Below the pieces are notes generated by a model. That model saw only the letters and a list, made by a program, of their open reading frames with translations, was not told the origin of the DNA and did not search any database. The position numbers and the translations under genes are program-made. A stretch of DNA of 64,000 nucleotides from Aminobacter ciceronei (GTDB lineage: Bacteria; Pseudomonadota; Alphaproteobacteria; Rhizobiales; Rhizobiaceae): NCBI RefSeq assembly GCF_014138625.1, contig NZ_JACJHY010000001.1, forward strand, positions 310,001-374,000, written 5' to 3'. Shown here piece by piece: positions 35,629 to 43,891 of this stretch (position 1 is the stretch's first letter; every line of letters starts with the position of its first letter).

Positions 35629-36069
35629 ATGAACCGTATTTTCAAGACCCTCGTCCTTTCGGCGGCAGTTGCCGCTACCACGTTGACCGCCCTGCCCGCG
35701 GCCGAGGCCGGCGAGCGCTGGCGCCGTCACAACCGCCACGACAACACCGGCGCGATCGTCGCTGCGGGTGCGCTCGGCCTCATCGCGGGCGCCGTGATTG
35801 CTGGCAACGCCAACCGTTCGCAGCCGGTCTATGACGACTATTACGACTACGAGCCGCAGCCGCGCCGTGTCTACCGCCAGGATTATGGCCAGGACTACTA
35901 TCGCCCCGCCCCGGTGCAGCGCCGTGTGGTCTATCGCGAGAGCTACGCGATCGAGCCGTGGACGCCCGAATGGTACAGCTACTGTTCGGACCGCTACCGC
36001 AGCTTCAAGCCGCGCAGCGGCACCTTCACCGGCTATGACGGCGTCGAGCGCTTCTGCGAAGCCAACTGA
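35629..36069 (+). CDS. BA14K-family exported protein
   Basis: A 146-residue protein with a signal peptide (VLSAAVAATTLTALPAAEA), a Gly/Ala-rich membrane-like segment (GAIVAAGALGLIAGAVIAG), a Tyr/Pro/Arg/Gln middle, and a C-terminal BA14K motif (WYSYCSDRYRSFKPRSGTF, then GYDGVERFCE). BA14K proteins are known from Brucella as immunoreactive lectin-like envelope proteins and are common in Rhizobiales. GAAGGAGA precedes the ATG. Tandem 11-bp repeats upstream suggest response-regulator control. A strong terminator follows. Confidence 0.9.
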   Translation: MNRIFKTLVLSAAVAATTLTALPAAEAGERWRRHNRHDNTGAIVAAGALGLIAGAVIAGNANRSQPVYDDYYDYEPQPRRVYRQDYGQDYYRPAPVQRRVVYRESYAIEPWTPEWYSYCSDRYRSFKPRSGTFTGYDGVERFCEAN

Positions 36070-36130
36070 CCGAAGCCACGGGCATGGACTGTGGCGGCCC
36101 TCCCTGCCCGGCCGCGGCAGCCAAAATGAC

Positions 36131-36166
36131 AAAACGGCGCCAGCCTTGCGGTTGGCGCCGTTTTTT
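36131..36166. terminator. Strong intrinsic terminator, probably bidirectional
   Basis: AAAACGGCGCCA pairs with TGGCGCCGTTTT (12 bp, extended inward by three more pairs), then TT on the plus strand. The A-run on the left gives a T-run on the minus strand, so it may serve both the BA14K gene and the convergent MBL-fold gene. Confidence 0.93.
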
Positions 36167-36254
36167 ATGTGAGGTAGTCCGTTGGGCGAAAGGCTGCTGC
36201 GGAGCAGACCGACAGCGGCCGCCTCAGATCAGGCAGACGGCCTGATCGATCCAA

Positions 36255-36896
36255 TCAAACCAGATAGGGATTGCTGCGGCGTTCGTCGCCGAAGCGGCTG
36301 CCCGGGCCGTGGCCACAGATGAAGCCGATCTCGTCGCCGAGCGGCAGGAGTTTCTCCTTGATCGACCGGATCAAGGTGGCGTGGTCGCCGCCATAGAGGT
36401 CGGTGCGGCCGACAGAGCCCTGGAACAGCACGTCGCCGACATGAGCGAATTTCGCGTCACGGTTGTAGAAGACAACGTGGCCGGGCGCGTGGCCGGGGCA
36501 ATGCAGCACCTCGAAAACATGAGTTCCGAAGGACACGGTTTCGCCCTCGGTGAGGAACCGGTCAGGCACGCAATTGCGCACCGAACCGTCCATGCCGAAT
36601 TTCTGGGCCTGGGTCACCAGATTGTCGAGCAGCGGCTTGTCGGCCTCGTGCGGGCCGATGATGTCGACGCCGAGCGTATCTTTCAGCTCCATCGCGCCAC
36701 CGGCATGGTCGATATGGCCGTGGGTCAGCCAGATCGCCGTGATCGTGATGCCGTTTTGCTTGAGCACCGACAGGATGGTGTCGACATCGCCGCCCGGATC
36801 GACAACGACGCCGGTCTTGTCGTCGGTATCGAACAGGATCGTGCAGTTCTGCTGGAAGGGCGTAACCGGGACGATCCCGGCATTGAGCTGTCCCAT
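36255..36896 (-). CDS. MBL-fold metallo-hydrolase (glyoxalase II-like, YcbL type)
   Basis: A 213-residue metallo-beta-lactamase-fold hydrolase. The metal motif is THGHIDHAGG, with further ligands at HCPGHAPGHV, GDVLFQGSVGRTD and CGHGPGS. The arrangement matches short glyoxalase II-like enzymes (YcbL), which hydrolyse thioesters such as S-lactoylglutathione. AAGGAAAGGA precedes ATG 36896. Convergent with the BA14K gene; a RIME-like element lies just upstream. Confidence 0.92.
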   Translation of the reverse strand: MGQLNAGIVPVTPFQQNCTILFDTDDKTGVVVDPGGDVDTILSVLKQNGITITAIWLTHGHIDHAGGAMELKDTLGVDIIGPHEADKPLLDNLVTQAQKFGMDGSVRNCVPDRFLTEGETVSFGTHVFEVLHCPGHAPGHVVFYNRDAKFAHVGDVLFQGSVGRTDLYGGDHATLIRSIKEKLLPLGDEIGFICGHGPGSRFGDERRSNPYLV

Positions 36897-36913
36897 GGCG
36901 GGTCCTTTCCTTG

Positions 36914-37015
36914 GAGCGCCGTGCGTCCGAATGGACGCACAAAGGACGCTCCAACTGTGTGAATCTGCGCATCGTGCTTTCCGAAGATCGACACCGATTT
37001 TCGGGCCGATGCGCC
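36914..37015. repeat. RIME-like extragenic element with two palindromes
   Basis: About 100 bp with two dyads. The first is GTGCGTCC-gaat-GGACGCAC (36921-36940). The second is CCGAAGATCG-aca-CCGATTTTCGG nested inside GCGCATCG...CGATGCGC (about 36972-37015). Layout and length fit the Rhizobium-specific intergenic mosaic element (RIME) described in rhizobia. A diverged copy in opposite orientation lies at 44918-45012. Confidence 0.65.
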
Positions 37016-37149
37016 AAGTTCGCCCCGACATAAGGACTGACGCGCGCTTCGTCCATGCCCATTCTGGTGGGCGGCAGGCAGCGCCGCTGATCCAGAAAAT
37101 GAAAGGGGCGGCCGTAGCCGCCCAATCCGAATTCCAATCTGTAGCGGGA

Positions 37150-37440
37150 TTATTTCTTCATGGCACCCATGATCGCGCCGACGATGGCCGTCACGATGGC
37201 GCCGCCGCCGGCACCACCAACCACATCGCCGAGAATGCCGCTGAGTGCACCTGCCGTTGCCGGATCAGCCGCGCCGCCGAGAAGGCTGCCGAGGATCTGT
37301 CCGCCCGCGAGACCGCCGACGCCACCGGCGAGCAATTTCGTCACCTGCCCCATCGCCGCCGTCTTGATCGCCGCGCCGACGGCCTGTCCACCGATAACGC
37401 CGGTTACAATTTGTATGATGATAGGAAGAAGCGATTCCAT
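37150..37440 (-). CDS. Small glycine-zipper membrane protein
   Basis: A 96-residue, almost fully hydrophobic protein rich in Gly and Ala, with repeated GG-x3-G patterns (GGVGGLAGGQILGSLLGG and GDVVGGAGGGAIVTAIVGAI). It starts MESLLPIIIQIVTG. Such glycine zippers pack helices in membranes or form oligomers. No function can be assigned. GGAGGG upstream fixes ATG 37440. Confidence 0.7.
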   Translation of the reverse strand: MESLLPIIIQIVTGVIGGQAVGAAIKTAAMGQVTKLLAGGVGGLAGGQILGSLLGGAADPATAGALSGILGDVVGGAGGGAIVTAIVGAIMGAMKK

Positions 37441-37534
37441 AACAATTCCCTCCAAATTGCATGCCGGCCCTCAGTATGCCGACAGCAACATCAGACCCCG
37501 AAATCGGGGAATGTCAAATTGGACGAGGAAGACG

Positions 37535-37562
37535 CAAAAAGGGCGGTCCGAAAACCGCCCTT
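37535..37562 (-). terminator. Intrinsic terminator of ilvE
   Basis: On the minus strand, AAGGGCGGT pairs with ACCGCCCTT around a short loop and is followed by TTTTTGC. It lies about 30 bp after the ilvE stop. Confidence 0.88.
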
Positions 37563-37591
37563 CTTCAAGGTCAATTAATTGATTCTGCTTG

Positions 37592-38485
37592 TTATTCAGC
37601 AGCAATCGCGTGCTTGGGCTGAACCGCCGCAGAATAGTCGTTCATCAGCGTCTTGGCGATTTCGCCGACCTCGAATCGGTACTGCCCGATCTCCGAAACC
37701 GGCGTCACTTCAGCCGCCGTGCCGGTCAGGAAGCATTGTTCGAAGCCTTCCAGTTCCTCCGGCATGATCACCCGCTCGACCACTTCGAGGCCGCGATCCT
37801 TGGCGAGGCCAATGACAGTGCGGCGCGTGATGCCATCGAGGAAGCAGTCCGGCTTCGGTGTATGCACCTTGCCGTCCTTGACGAAGAAGATGTTGGCGCC
37901 CGTGGCCTCGGCGACCTGGCCGCGCCAGTCGAGCATCATCGCATCGGCATAACCCTTGGCCTCGGCCGCATGCTTGGACAGCGTGCAGATCATGTAGAGG
38001 CCGGCAGCCTTGGACTTCGACGGTGCCGTACGCGGGTCGGGGCGGCGCCACTCGGCGATGTCGAGGCGGATGCCTTTCAGCTTCTGCGCCGGGTCGAAAT
38101 AGCTCGGCCACTGCCAGATCGCGACGGCGACATTGATGCGGTTCTTATGGGCGGCGACGCCCATTTCCTCGCTGCCACGCCAGGCGATCGGGCGCACATA
38201 GGCGTCCTTGAAGCCCTGCTTCTTCAAGAGCTCGCGGCAGGCATCGTCGATCACCTCGACCGAATAGGGAATGGTGAAGCCCAGGATGCGGGCGGACTCG
38301 TGCAGGCGCTCGGTGTGCTCGGTCAGCTTGAAAATCTCGCCGCCATAGGCGCGCTCACCCTCGAACACCGCGCTTGCATAGTGCAGACCATGGGTTAGTA
38401 CGTGAATCTTGGCGTCGGCCCATTGGACGAACTCGCCGTTCATCCAGATGAATCCATCGAGCTTGTCGAAAGGAACGGATGCCAT
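37592..38485 (-). CDS. ilvE: Branched-chain amino-acid aminotransferase
   Basis: A 297-residue fold-type IV PLP enzyme. HVLTHGLHYASAVFEGERAY is the family N-terminal signature. The PLP lysine lies in the SKSKAAGLYM region, and EATGANIFFVKDG and GITRRTVIGLA are conserved cofactor-phosphate segments. It performs the last step of Leu, Ile and Val synthesis or the first step of their breakdown, with 2-oxoglutarate/glutamate. It is divergent from a MarR-OmpR gene pair and has its own terminator. Confidence 0.95.
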   Translation of the reverse strand: MASVPFDKLDGFIWMNGEFVQWADAKIHVLTHGLHYASAVFEGERAYGGEIFKLTEHTERLHESARILGFTIPYSVEVIDDACRELLKKQGFKDAYVRPIAWRGSEEMGVAAHKNRINVAVAIWQWPSYFDPAQKLKGIRLDIAEWRRPDPRTAPSKSKAAGLYMICTLSKHAAEAKGYADAMMLDWRGQVAEATGANIFFVKDGKVHTPKPDCFLDGITRRTVIGLAKDRGLEVVERVIMPEELEGFEQCFLTGTAAEVTPVSEIGQYRFEVGEIAKTLMNDYSAAVQPKHAIAAE

Positions 38486-38678
38486 GGTAAACCTTCCCGC
38501 AGGCGGGAGCCTGCCTATCGTTTCGTATCGTTCTTGATGGCCCGAAGGGGCCTGATGGATAAAGCGTAGGCGGGGCAGAATACCAAAGCAAACTCACGAT
38601 GTTTCGGAAAAAACCACCGCACCTTGCCTTTTCGTTCGCAATCCGCCGAAAAGCTTGGCAAAAATTACCATCGCACCT

Positions 38679-38707
38679 AATTTATGTCAATAGTGCTGAC
38701 ATAAATT
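38679..38707. promoter_or_regulatory. Perfect palindrome upstream of the MarR gene
   Basis: AATTTATGTCA-atagtgc-TGACATAAATT has perfect 11-bp arms and ends 16 bp before the MarR start. AT content is high against the surrounding GC-rich DNA. It is a likely MarR autoregulatory operator. The ilvE start is 194 bp away on the other side, so an effect on ilvE is possible but less certain. Confidence 0.85.
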
Positions 38708-38723
38708 GACGAACAGGAATTCT

Positions 38724-39254
38724 ATGGCACAACGCAGCGGCGCAACCGCCCAACCGATCCGCACCGCCGTGACGGCAGACGAAGGCATCGATTTCTCGAT
38801 CATCGAGCTGATGTATTTCGCCTATCGCGACTTCACTTCCGACCCCGACCAGATCCTCGCCGAGTACGGTTTCGGCCGCGCCCATCACCGCGTGCTGCAC
38901 TTCGTCAACCGCCTGCCCGGACTGACGGTCGCCGAGCTGCTCGACGTGCTCAAGATTACCAAGCAGAGCCTCGCGCGGGTGCTCAAGCAGCTCATCGACG
39001 CCGGCTACATCGTTCAGGTGCAGGGGCCGCGCGACCGGCGCCAGCGCGAACTCTACCCGACGCCCAAGGGCCGTACATTGACACTGGCGCTGGCGCGGCC
39101 ACAGTCACGCCGCATCCATGCGGCACTGGAGGGCGCGGGAGAGACCGAGCGCGCCTGGATCGAAAGATTCCTCAAGGCGATGGTCAATCCCGAATTAAGG
39201 GCGCAGATTGATCATCTGCCCGGAAACACGCCGGGGAAAGACCATGGAGAATAA
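38724..39254 (+). CDS. MarR-family regulator (PetP-like)
   Basis: A 176-residue MarR winged-helix protein (FGRAHHRVLHFVNRLPGLTV, then LLDVLKITKQSLARVLKQLIDAGYIV and the wing QGPRDRRQRELYPTPKG). The next gene, overlapping by 11 bp, encodes an OmpR-type response regulator. The same MarR-OmpR pairing is known as PetP-PetR in Rhodobacter and is widespread in alphaproteobacteria. A perfect palindrome just upstream points to autoregulation. ATG 38724 has an ACAGGAA site; a TTG at 38706 lies inside the palindrome. Confidence 0.9.
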   Translation: MAQRSGATAQPIRTAVTADEGIDFSIIELMYFAYRDFTSDPDQILAEYGFGRAHHRVLHFVNRLPGLTVAELLDVLKITKQSLARVLKQLIDAGYIVQVQGPRDRRQRELYPTPKGRTLTLALARPQSRRIHAALEGAGETERAWIERFLKAMVNPELRAQIDHLPGNTPGKDHGE

Positions 39255-39963
39255 CGACAAGACGGCCAGCCAGGCCACGTTGGGCGACGATGCTCCGCAT
39301 CTGCTCGTCGTCGACGACGACACGCGCATCCGCAACCTGCTCAAGCAGTATCTGACCGAAAACGGCTTTCGCGTTACTGTCGCGGGCAATGCAGACGAAG
39401 CGCGGCGCAAGCTTGCCGGCCTCGACTTCGACCTTCTCATCCTCGACGTGATGATGCCGGGCGAAAACGGCATCGAATTGACCAAGTCGCTGCGTGACCA
39501 GAAGGACGTGCCGATCCTGATGCTGACGGCACTGTCGGAGACCGACAGCCGCATCACCGGCCTCGAGGCCGGCGCCGACGACTATCTGCCCAAGCCGTTC
39601 GACCCGCGCGAACTGATCCTCAGGATCAACAACATCCTGCGCCGCGGCGGCCCGGCGGCAACACCGAAGGTCGAGCAGTTGGTGTTCGGCCCCTACACCT
39701 TCCAGATCGCCCGCCGCGAACTGAAGCGTGGCGGCGAAGCCCTCAAGCTGACCGACCGGGAGCAGGAAATCCTCGCCATCTTCGCCGCGCGTGCCGGCGA
39801 GACCATCCCGCGCCATGAACTGGTGACCGGCGACTCGGAAGTCGGCGAGCGCACCATCGACGTCCAGATCAACCGTCTGCGGCGCAAGATCGAGCGCGAT
39901 CCGGCCAATCCCGTCTGGCTGCAGACGGTACGCGGCATCGGCTACCGGCTCAGCGTGGAGTAG
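39244..39963 (+). CDS. OmpR-family response regulator (PetR-like)
   Basis: A 239-residue two-domain regulator. The receiver has acidic pocket DDD near residue 23, the phospho-acceptor D68 in LLILDVMMPGENG, and LTALSE and KPFDPREL. The winged-helix DNA-binding domain ends RTIDVQINRLRRKIE...VRGIGYRL. It overlaps the MarR gene by 11 bp and so is co-translated with it. The probable partner kinase is the gene at 40685, separated from it only by a small periplasmic protein gene. Confidence 0.95.
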   Translation: MENNDKTASQATLGDDAPHLLVVDDDTRIRNLLKQYLTENGFRVTVAGNADEARRKLAGLDFDLLILDVMMPGENGIELTKSLRDQKDVPILMLTALSETDSRITGLEAGADDYLPKPFDPRELILRINNILRRGGPAATPKVEQLVFGPYTFQIARRELKRGGEALKLTDREQEILAIFAARAGETIPRHELVTGDSEVGERTIDVQINRLRRKIERDPANPVWLQTVRGIGYRLSVE

Positions 39964-40071
39964 CCGGAGCAGTTCCGGAGGGCCGGTTGTTGAAGCCGGT
40001 CACTCCGAGGTAACATGGCCCGCCGGCAACAACTCTTCCGCATCAAGCGGGCCGGCGCGGGAGAAACGGCC

Positions 40072-40311
40072 ATGTTACGTGCTATCACGCTTGCATTTGC
40101 CCTGTCTGTCTTGCCTGCCACCGCATTCGCCCATTCCTGCCCGAGCATCATGGCGGCGATCGACGCTGCTCTGCCCGCCTCCACGCTCGCCGAGGCGGAC
40201 ATGACGAAGGTCAAGGAACTGCGCGCCAAGGGCGAACAGTTGCACGCATCCGGCGACCACGCCGGATCGGAAGCAGCCCTCAACGAAGCCAAGAAACTGC
40301 TCGGCATCTGA
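40072..40311 (+). CDS. Small periplasmic helical protein
   Basis: A 79-residue protein with a signal peptide (ITLAFALSVLPATAFA) and a short helical mature domain: HSCPSIMAAIDAALPASTL, then KVKELRAKGEQLHASGDHAGSEAALNEAKKLL, ending near the stop. The spacing suggests a helical hairpin like a single TPR-like unit. I recall similar unnamed small rhizobial proteins. It lies between the response regulator and the histidine kinase genes, all on the plus strand. Confidence 0.7.
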   Translation: MLRAITLAFALSVLPATAFAHSCPSIMAAIDAALPASTLAEADMTKVKELRAKGEQLHASGDHAGSEAALNEAKKLLGI

Positions 40312-40323
40312 CCGCCAGACGAC

Positions 40324-40347
40324 TTCGGGCCGTGTCAGCGGCCCGAA
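40324..40347 (+). terminator. GC-rich hairpin after the small periplasmic protein
   Basis: TTCGGGCCG-tgtcag-CGGCCCGAA, a perfect 9-bp stem 13 bp after the stop. The following sequence lacks a T-tract, so termination may be weak or Rho-aided. The kinase gene, 340 bp downstream, then needs its own promoter; I see no clear one in the stretch 40348-40684. Confidence 0.6.
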
Positions 40348-40684
40348 CCTCGTCATCCCCCGTTCATCAACCTGGTCGCAACGGCGGGCAAATTTTGTTG
40401 TGCCGCAACACGTGGGTCGGACGCTCTGTCTGTCCGCGCCCGAGATCATCGACGCACTGGCGACACAGTCTCGGCACAGTTCCGGGTGATCTTCTCCAGG
40501 CATCGGTAAATCCAGAGCCATCTGGCGCTGTAGGAAAAAGCCCTATGTTTTCAGCATCGGGCGAGACGGAGTTTGACAACGTAAGCTGTTGAACTTCAAA
40601 GACAGTTTCAGAACGATCCGGCGTGGGCTAGGATCGAGGCGAGCCGGCCGGAACCTGACCGGTTAGCGGCAAGTGGAAGGGCGG

Positions 40685-42097
40685 ATGGCAACCACCGACA
40701 TGGAACGGCCCGGCGGAGGCAGGCTCGGCACACGCATGTGGCGTGCGCTGACGGCTGTGCCGCGCAGCTGGAACCGCTTCTGGCGACGTGTCTCCATCTA
40801 TATGCCGAAGCGGCTCTACGCGCGCTCGCTGCTCATCGTCATCACGCCGATGATCCTGCTGCAGTCGGTCGTCGCCTTCGTCTTCATGGAGCGGCACTGG
40901 CAGACGGTGACTGTGCGCCTGTCACAGGCGGTGACGCGTGACATCGCCGGCATCATCGACCTGCTCGACACCTTTCCGCAGCCCGAAAGTTATGCCCAGA
41001 TCATCCGCATCGCCCAGGAGCGCATGTCGCTGAAGATCGACCTGTTGCCGGCCGAACCCCTGCCCCCGCCTGGCCCGAAACCGTTCTTCTCGATCCTCGA
41101 CCAGGCGCTGTCGTCGGAAATCCGCAAGCAGATCAACCGGCCGTTCTGGCTCGATACCGTCGGCAACTCCAACATCGTCGAAGTGCGCGTCCAGCTCGAC
41201 GACAAGGTATTGCGCGTGTTCGTGCGCCGCAGCCAGGCCTATGCCTCGAACACCCACATCTTCCTGCTGTGGATGGTCGGCACGTCACTGGTCCTGCTGA
41301 TGATCGCCATTCCGTTCCTGCGCAACCAGATCCGCCCGATCTTGCAACTCACCGAGGCTGCCGAAAGTTTTGGCAAGGGCCGGCCGATGCCGGTCAACTT
41401 CCGGCCACGCGGCGCCGAAGAAGTGCGACGCGCCGGTTTCGCCTTCATCCAGATGCGCGAACGCATCGAACGCCAGATCGAGCAGCGCACGGCGATGCTG
41501 ACCGGCGTCAGCCACGACCTGCGCACCATCCTGACGCGCTTCAAGCTGCAGCTGGCTCTGTCAGGCAGCAAGGTCGACACCGAAGCACTCAGCCAGGATG
41601 TCGACGACATGCAGTCGATGCTCGAGGCCTATCTGGCTTTCGCCCGCGGCGAGGCTTCGGAGGATCCCGGCCGCTTCGATCTTGCCACCTATCTCGACAG
41701 GCTGGGTGACGAAGCCAAGCTGCGCAAGCGCAAGCTCAAGATCACGCTCGTCGGCGAGCCCGAGGTGCATGTTCGCCCCAATGCGTTCAACCGCCTGCTG
41801 CAGAACGTCGTCGGCAACGCCTTCCGCTATGCCAAGGAGGTCGAGGTCAAGGCGGTCCACGATCGCGGCATGCTGGTGGTGATGGTCGACGACAACGGCC
41901 CCGGCATTCCGGAAGAGAAGCGCGAAGAGGTGTTCAAGCCGTTCTACCGCCTCGACGAGGCGCGCAATCTTGATTCGACCGGCACCGGCCTCGGCCTGGC
42001 CGTCGCCCGCGACATCGCCCGCAGCCATGGTGGCGACATCAAGCTGAGCGACAGCCCGCTGGGCGGCCTGCGCGCCATGATCCGCGTGCCGGCCTGA
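40685..42097 (+). CDS. Sensor histidine kinase (EnvZ-like)
   Basis: A 470-residue kinase. It has two membrane helices (about 46-66 and about 195-216) flanking a periplasmic domain of about 125 residues, a HAMP linker, and the H-box VSHDLRTILTRFKLQL (H277). The ATPase domain has N-box NVVGNAFRYA, G1 DDNGPGIP and G2 GTGLGLAVA. It probably phosphorylates the OmpR-type regulator encoded about 720 bp upstream. A GTG four codons earlier is an alternative start. It converges on metI with the two stop codons directly adjacent. Confidence 0.93.
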   Translation: MATTDMERPGGGRLGTRMWRALTAVPRSWNRFWRRVSIYMPKRLYARSLLIVITPMILLQSVVAFVFMERHWQTVTVRLSQAVTRDIAGIIDLLDTFPQPESYAQIIRIAQERMSLKIDLLPAEPLPPPGPKPFFSILDQALSSEIRKQINRPFWLDTVGNSNIVEVRVQLDDKVLRVFVRRSQAYASNTHIFLLWMVGTSLVLLMIAIPFLRNQIRPILQLTEAAESFGKGRPMPVNFRPRGAEEVRRAGFAFIQMRERIERQIEQRTAMLTGVSHDLRTILTRFKLQLALSGSKVDTEALSQDVDDMQSMLEAYLAFARGEASEDPGRFDLATYLDRLGDEAKLRKRKLKITLVGEPEVHVRPNAFNRLLQNVVGNAFRYAKEVEVKAVHDRGMLVVMVDDNGPGIPEEKREEVFKPFYRLDEARNLDSTGTGLGLAVARDIARSHGGDIKLSDSPLGGLRAMIRVPA

Positions 42098-42754
42098 TCA
42101 GCCGCGGCGATCGAGCCGCGTCACCAGCCTGTCGCCGATCCACTGGATGCCACAGACGAGCACGATCAGCACAGCCACGACCGCAACCATGACAGCCGTC
42201 TCGAAACGCTGGTAACCGTAGCGAATGGCGAGGTCGCCGAGCCCGCCCGCACCGATGGCACCCGCCATGGCCGAGGCGCCGACCAGCGTCACCAGCGTAA
42301 CGGTGAAGCCGGCAACGATGCCTGGCAGTGCCTCGGGTACCAGCACCTCACGGATGATCGCCCAGCGCCCGCCGCCCATGGCGCGCACGGCCTCGATCAG
42401 GCCACGGTCGACTTCGCGCAGCGACACTTCGGCGATGCGCGCATAATAGGGCGTTGCGGCAATCGCCAGCGGTACGATCGCCGCCCAGGTGCCGATCGAC
42501 GTGCCGACGATCAACCGCGTCACTGGGATCAGCGCCACCAGGAGGATGATGAACGGCACCGAGCGGAAGCCGTTGACGAGTGCGCCGAGGATGCCGTTGA
42601 CCCAGCGATTGCAGGCAATACCGCCGCGGTCGGTGGCAACGAGCGCCAGGCCGAGCGGCAAGCCGAAGACCAGAGAGATCAAGCCCGATGCAGCCGTCAT
42701 CAGCACGGTCTCCCACAACGAGCGCAGAAGAAGTTCAAGCATTGTCTGTGACAT
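42098..42754 (-). CDS. metI: Methionine ABC transporter permease
   Basis: A 218-residue permease with five to six membrane helices and the ABC-coupling EAA-type loop (GLIEAVRAMGGGRWAIIREVLVPEALPG). MetI forms the membrane channel of the MetNIQ methionine importer. It overlaps the end of metN by 20 bp, so the two are translationally coupled. ATG 42742 (MLELLL) is a possible later start. Confidence 0.93.
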   Translation of the reverse strand: MSQTMLELLLRSLWETVLMTAASGLISLVFGLPLGLALVATDRGGIACNRWVNGILGALVNGFRSVPFIILLVALIPVTRLIVGTSIGTWAAIVPLAIAATPYYARIAEVSLREVDRGLIEAVRAMGGGRWAIIREVLVPEALPGIVAGFTVTLVTLVGASAMAGAIGAGGLGDLAIRYGYQRFETAVMVAVVAVLIVLVCGIQWIGDRLVTRLDRRG

Positions 42755-43817
42755 AACCAAGCACCTCGACCCGCGCTTTCCGGGCATTCAGGAATTCGAT
42801 TGTTTCGGCGATACCGCGCGATGCAGTGTCGACGCCGAGGAACAGCGTTCCGACAGGCTCCCCCTGTATGGTGTCGATGCCGCCATGGACCAGCCGGAAC
42901 CGGCCGGGAACCGACGTTGCCAGCTCCTGGAGCAGCGGCCGGCGCGCCGCTTCGCCTGCGATGTCGACGCGCAGGATGGCCTCGCGTCCAACGCCGGTTA
43001 GCCGTGTGGCGATCGCCTGCGGCAGCTGCGGCCGGATACCGGCGAGCAGGCTGCGCGTCACTTCGGTGCGCGGGTCGGCGAAGATCGACCACACCTGCCC
43101 TTCCTCGACGATTCGCCCGGCATCGATGACGGCGACGCGGTCGGCAATGCTGCGGACCACCTCCAACTCGTGGGTGATCAGCAGGATAGTCAGGCCGAGC
43201 TTTTGGTTGATGTCCTTCAGCAATGCCAGGATCGAGCGCGTCGTCTCTGGATCGAGCGCCGAGGTCGCCTCGTCGGAGAGCAGGACCGCCGGCCGCGCGG
43301 CGAGCGCGCGCGCGATGCCGACACGCTGCTTCTGCCCGCCCGAAAGTGCCGCTGGGTAGGCCTTGGCCTTGTCGGCGAGACCGACGAGTTCGAGCAGTTC
43401 GGCGGCACGCCTGAGCCGCTCGTCCCTGGACTGGCCTTCGATCTTGAGCGGCAGCGCGACATTCTCCTCGACAGTCTTGGCCGACAACAGGTTGAAGTGC
43501 TGGAAGATCATGCCGATACGTCGGCGCAGCGGCTGCAGATCGCGCTCGCTGAGGCCAGTGATCTCACGGCCCTCGACGAAGATCTGGCCACTGTCGGGTC
43601 GCTCCAGTCCGTTCAGGCAGCGGATCAGCGTCGACTTGCCGGCGCCGCTGCGGCCGATGATACCAAGTACCTCGCCCTTGCGCACTGTGAGCGAAACGCC
43701 GTCGACGGCCGGTGTTTGGCCGAAGCGCCGCCTGAGGTCGACGATGCGCACCACCGTCTCCGACAGCGCAGTATCGACAGGGGACGCCCCTTCGATGGGT
43801 GCAAAATGCTGGGTCAT
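42735..43817 (-). CDS. metN: Methionine ABC transporter ATP-binding protein
   Basis: A 360-residue ABC ATPase. Walker A is GRSGAGKST, the signature LSGGQKQRVGIARALA, Walker B VLLSDEATSALDP, and the switch His is in LITHELEVV. The C-terminal NIL domain (from about residue 270) binds methionine and inhibits transport when the internal pool is high. It has an N-terminal extension of about 20 residues compared with E. coli MetN. GAGGGAA precedes ATG 43817. Second gene of metQ-metN-metI. Confidence 0.95.
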   Translation of the reverse strand: MTQHFAPIEGASPVDTALSETVVRIVDLRRRFGQTPAVDGVSLTVRKGEVLGIIGRSGAGKSTLIRCLNGLERPDSGQIFVEGREITGLSERDLQPLRRRIGMIFQHFNLLSAKTVEENVALPLKIEGQSRDERLRRAAELLELVGLADKAKAYPAALSGGQKQRVGIARALAARPAVLLSDEATSALDPETTRSILALLKDINQKLGLTILLITHELEVVRSIADRVAVIDAGRIVEEGQVWSIFADPRTEVTRSLLAGIRPQLPQAIATRLTGVGREAILRVDIAGEAARRPLLQELATSVPGRFRLVHGGIDTIQGEPVGTLFLGVDTASRGIAETIEFLNARKARVEVLGYVTDNA

Positions 43818-43891
43818 GAAATTCCCTCGGCAATGCGGAAGGCGGCCCGCCATTCATGGCAGGCCGCCTCCATTGTAATCAGTCGTCAAGC

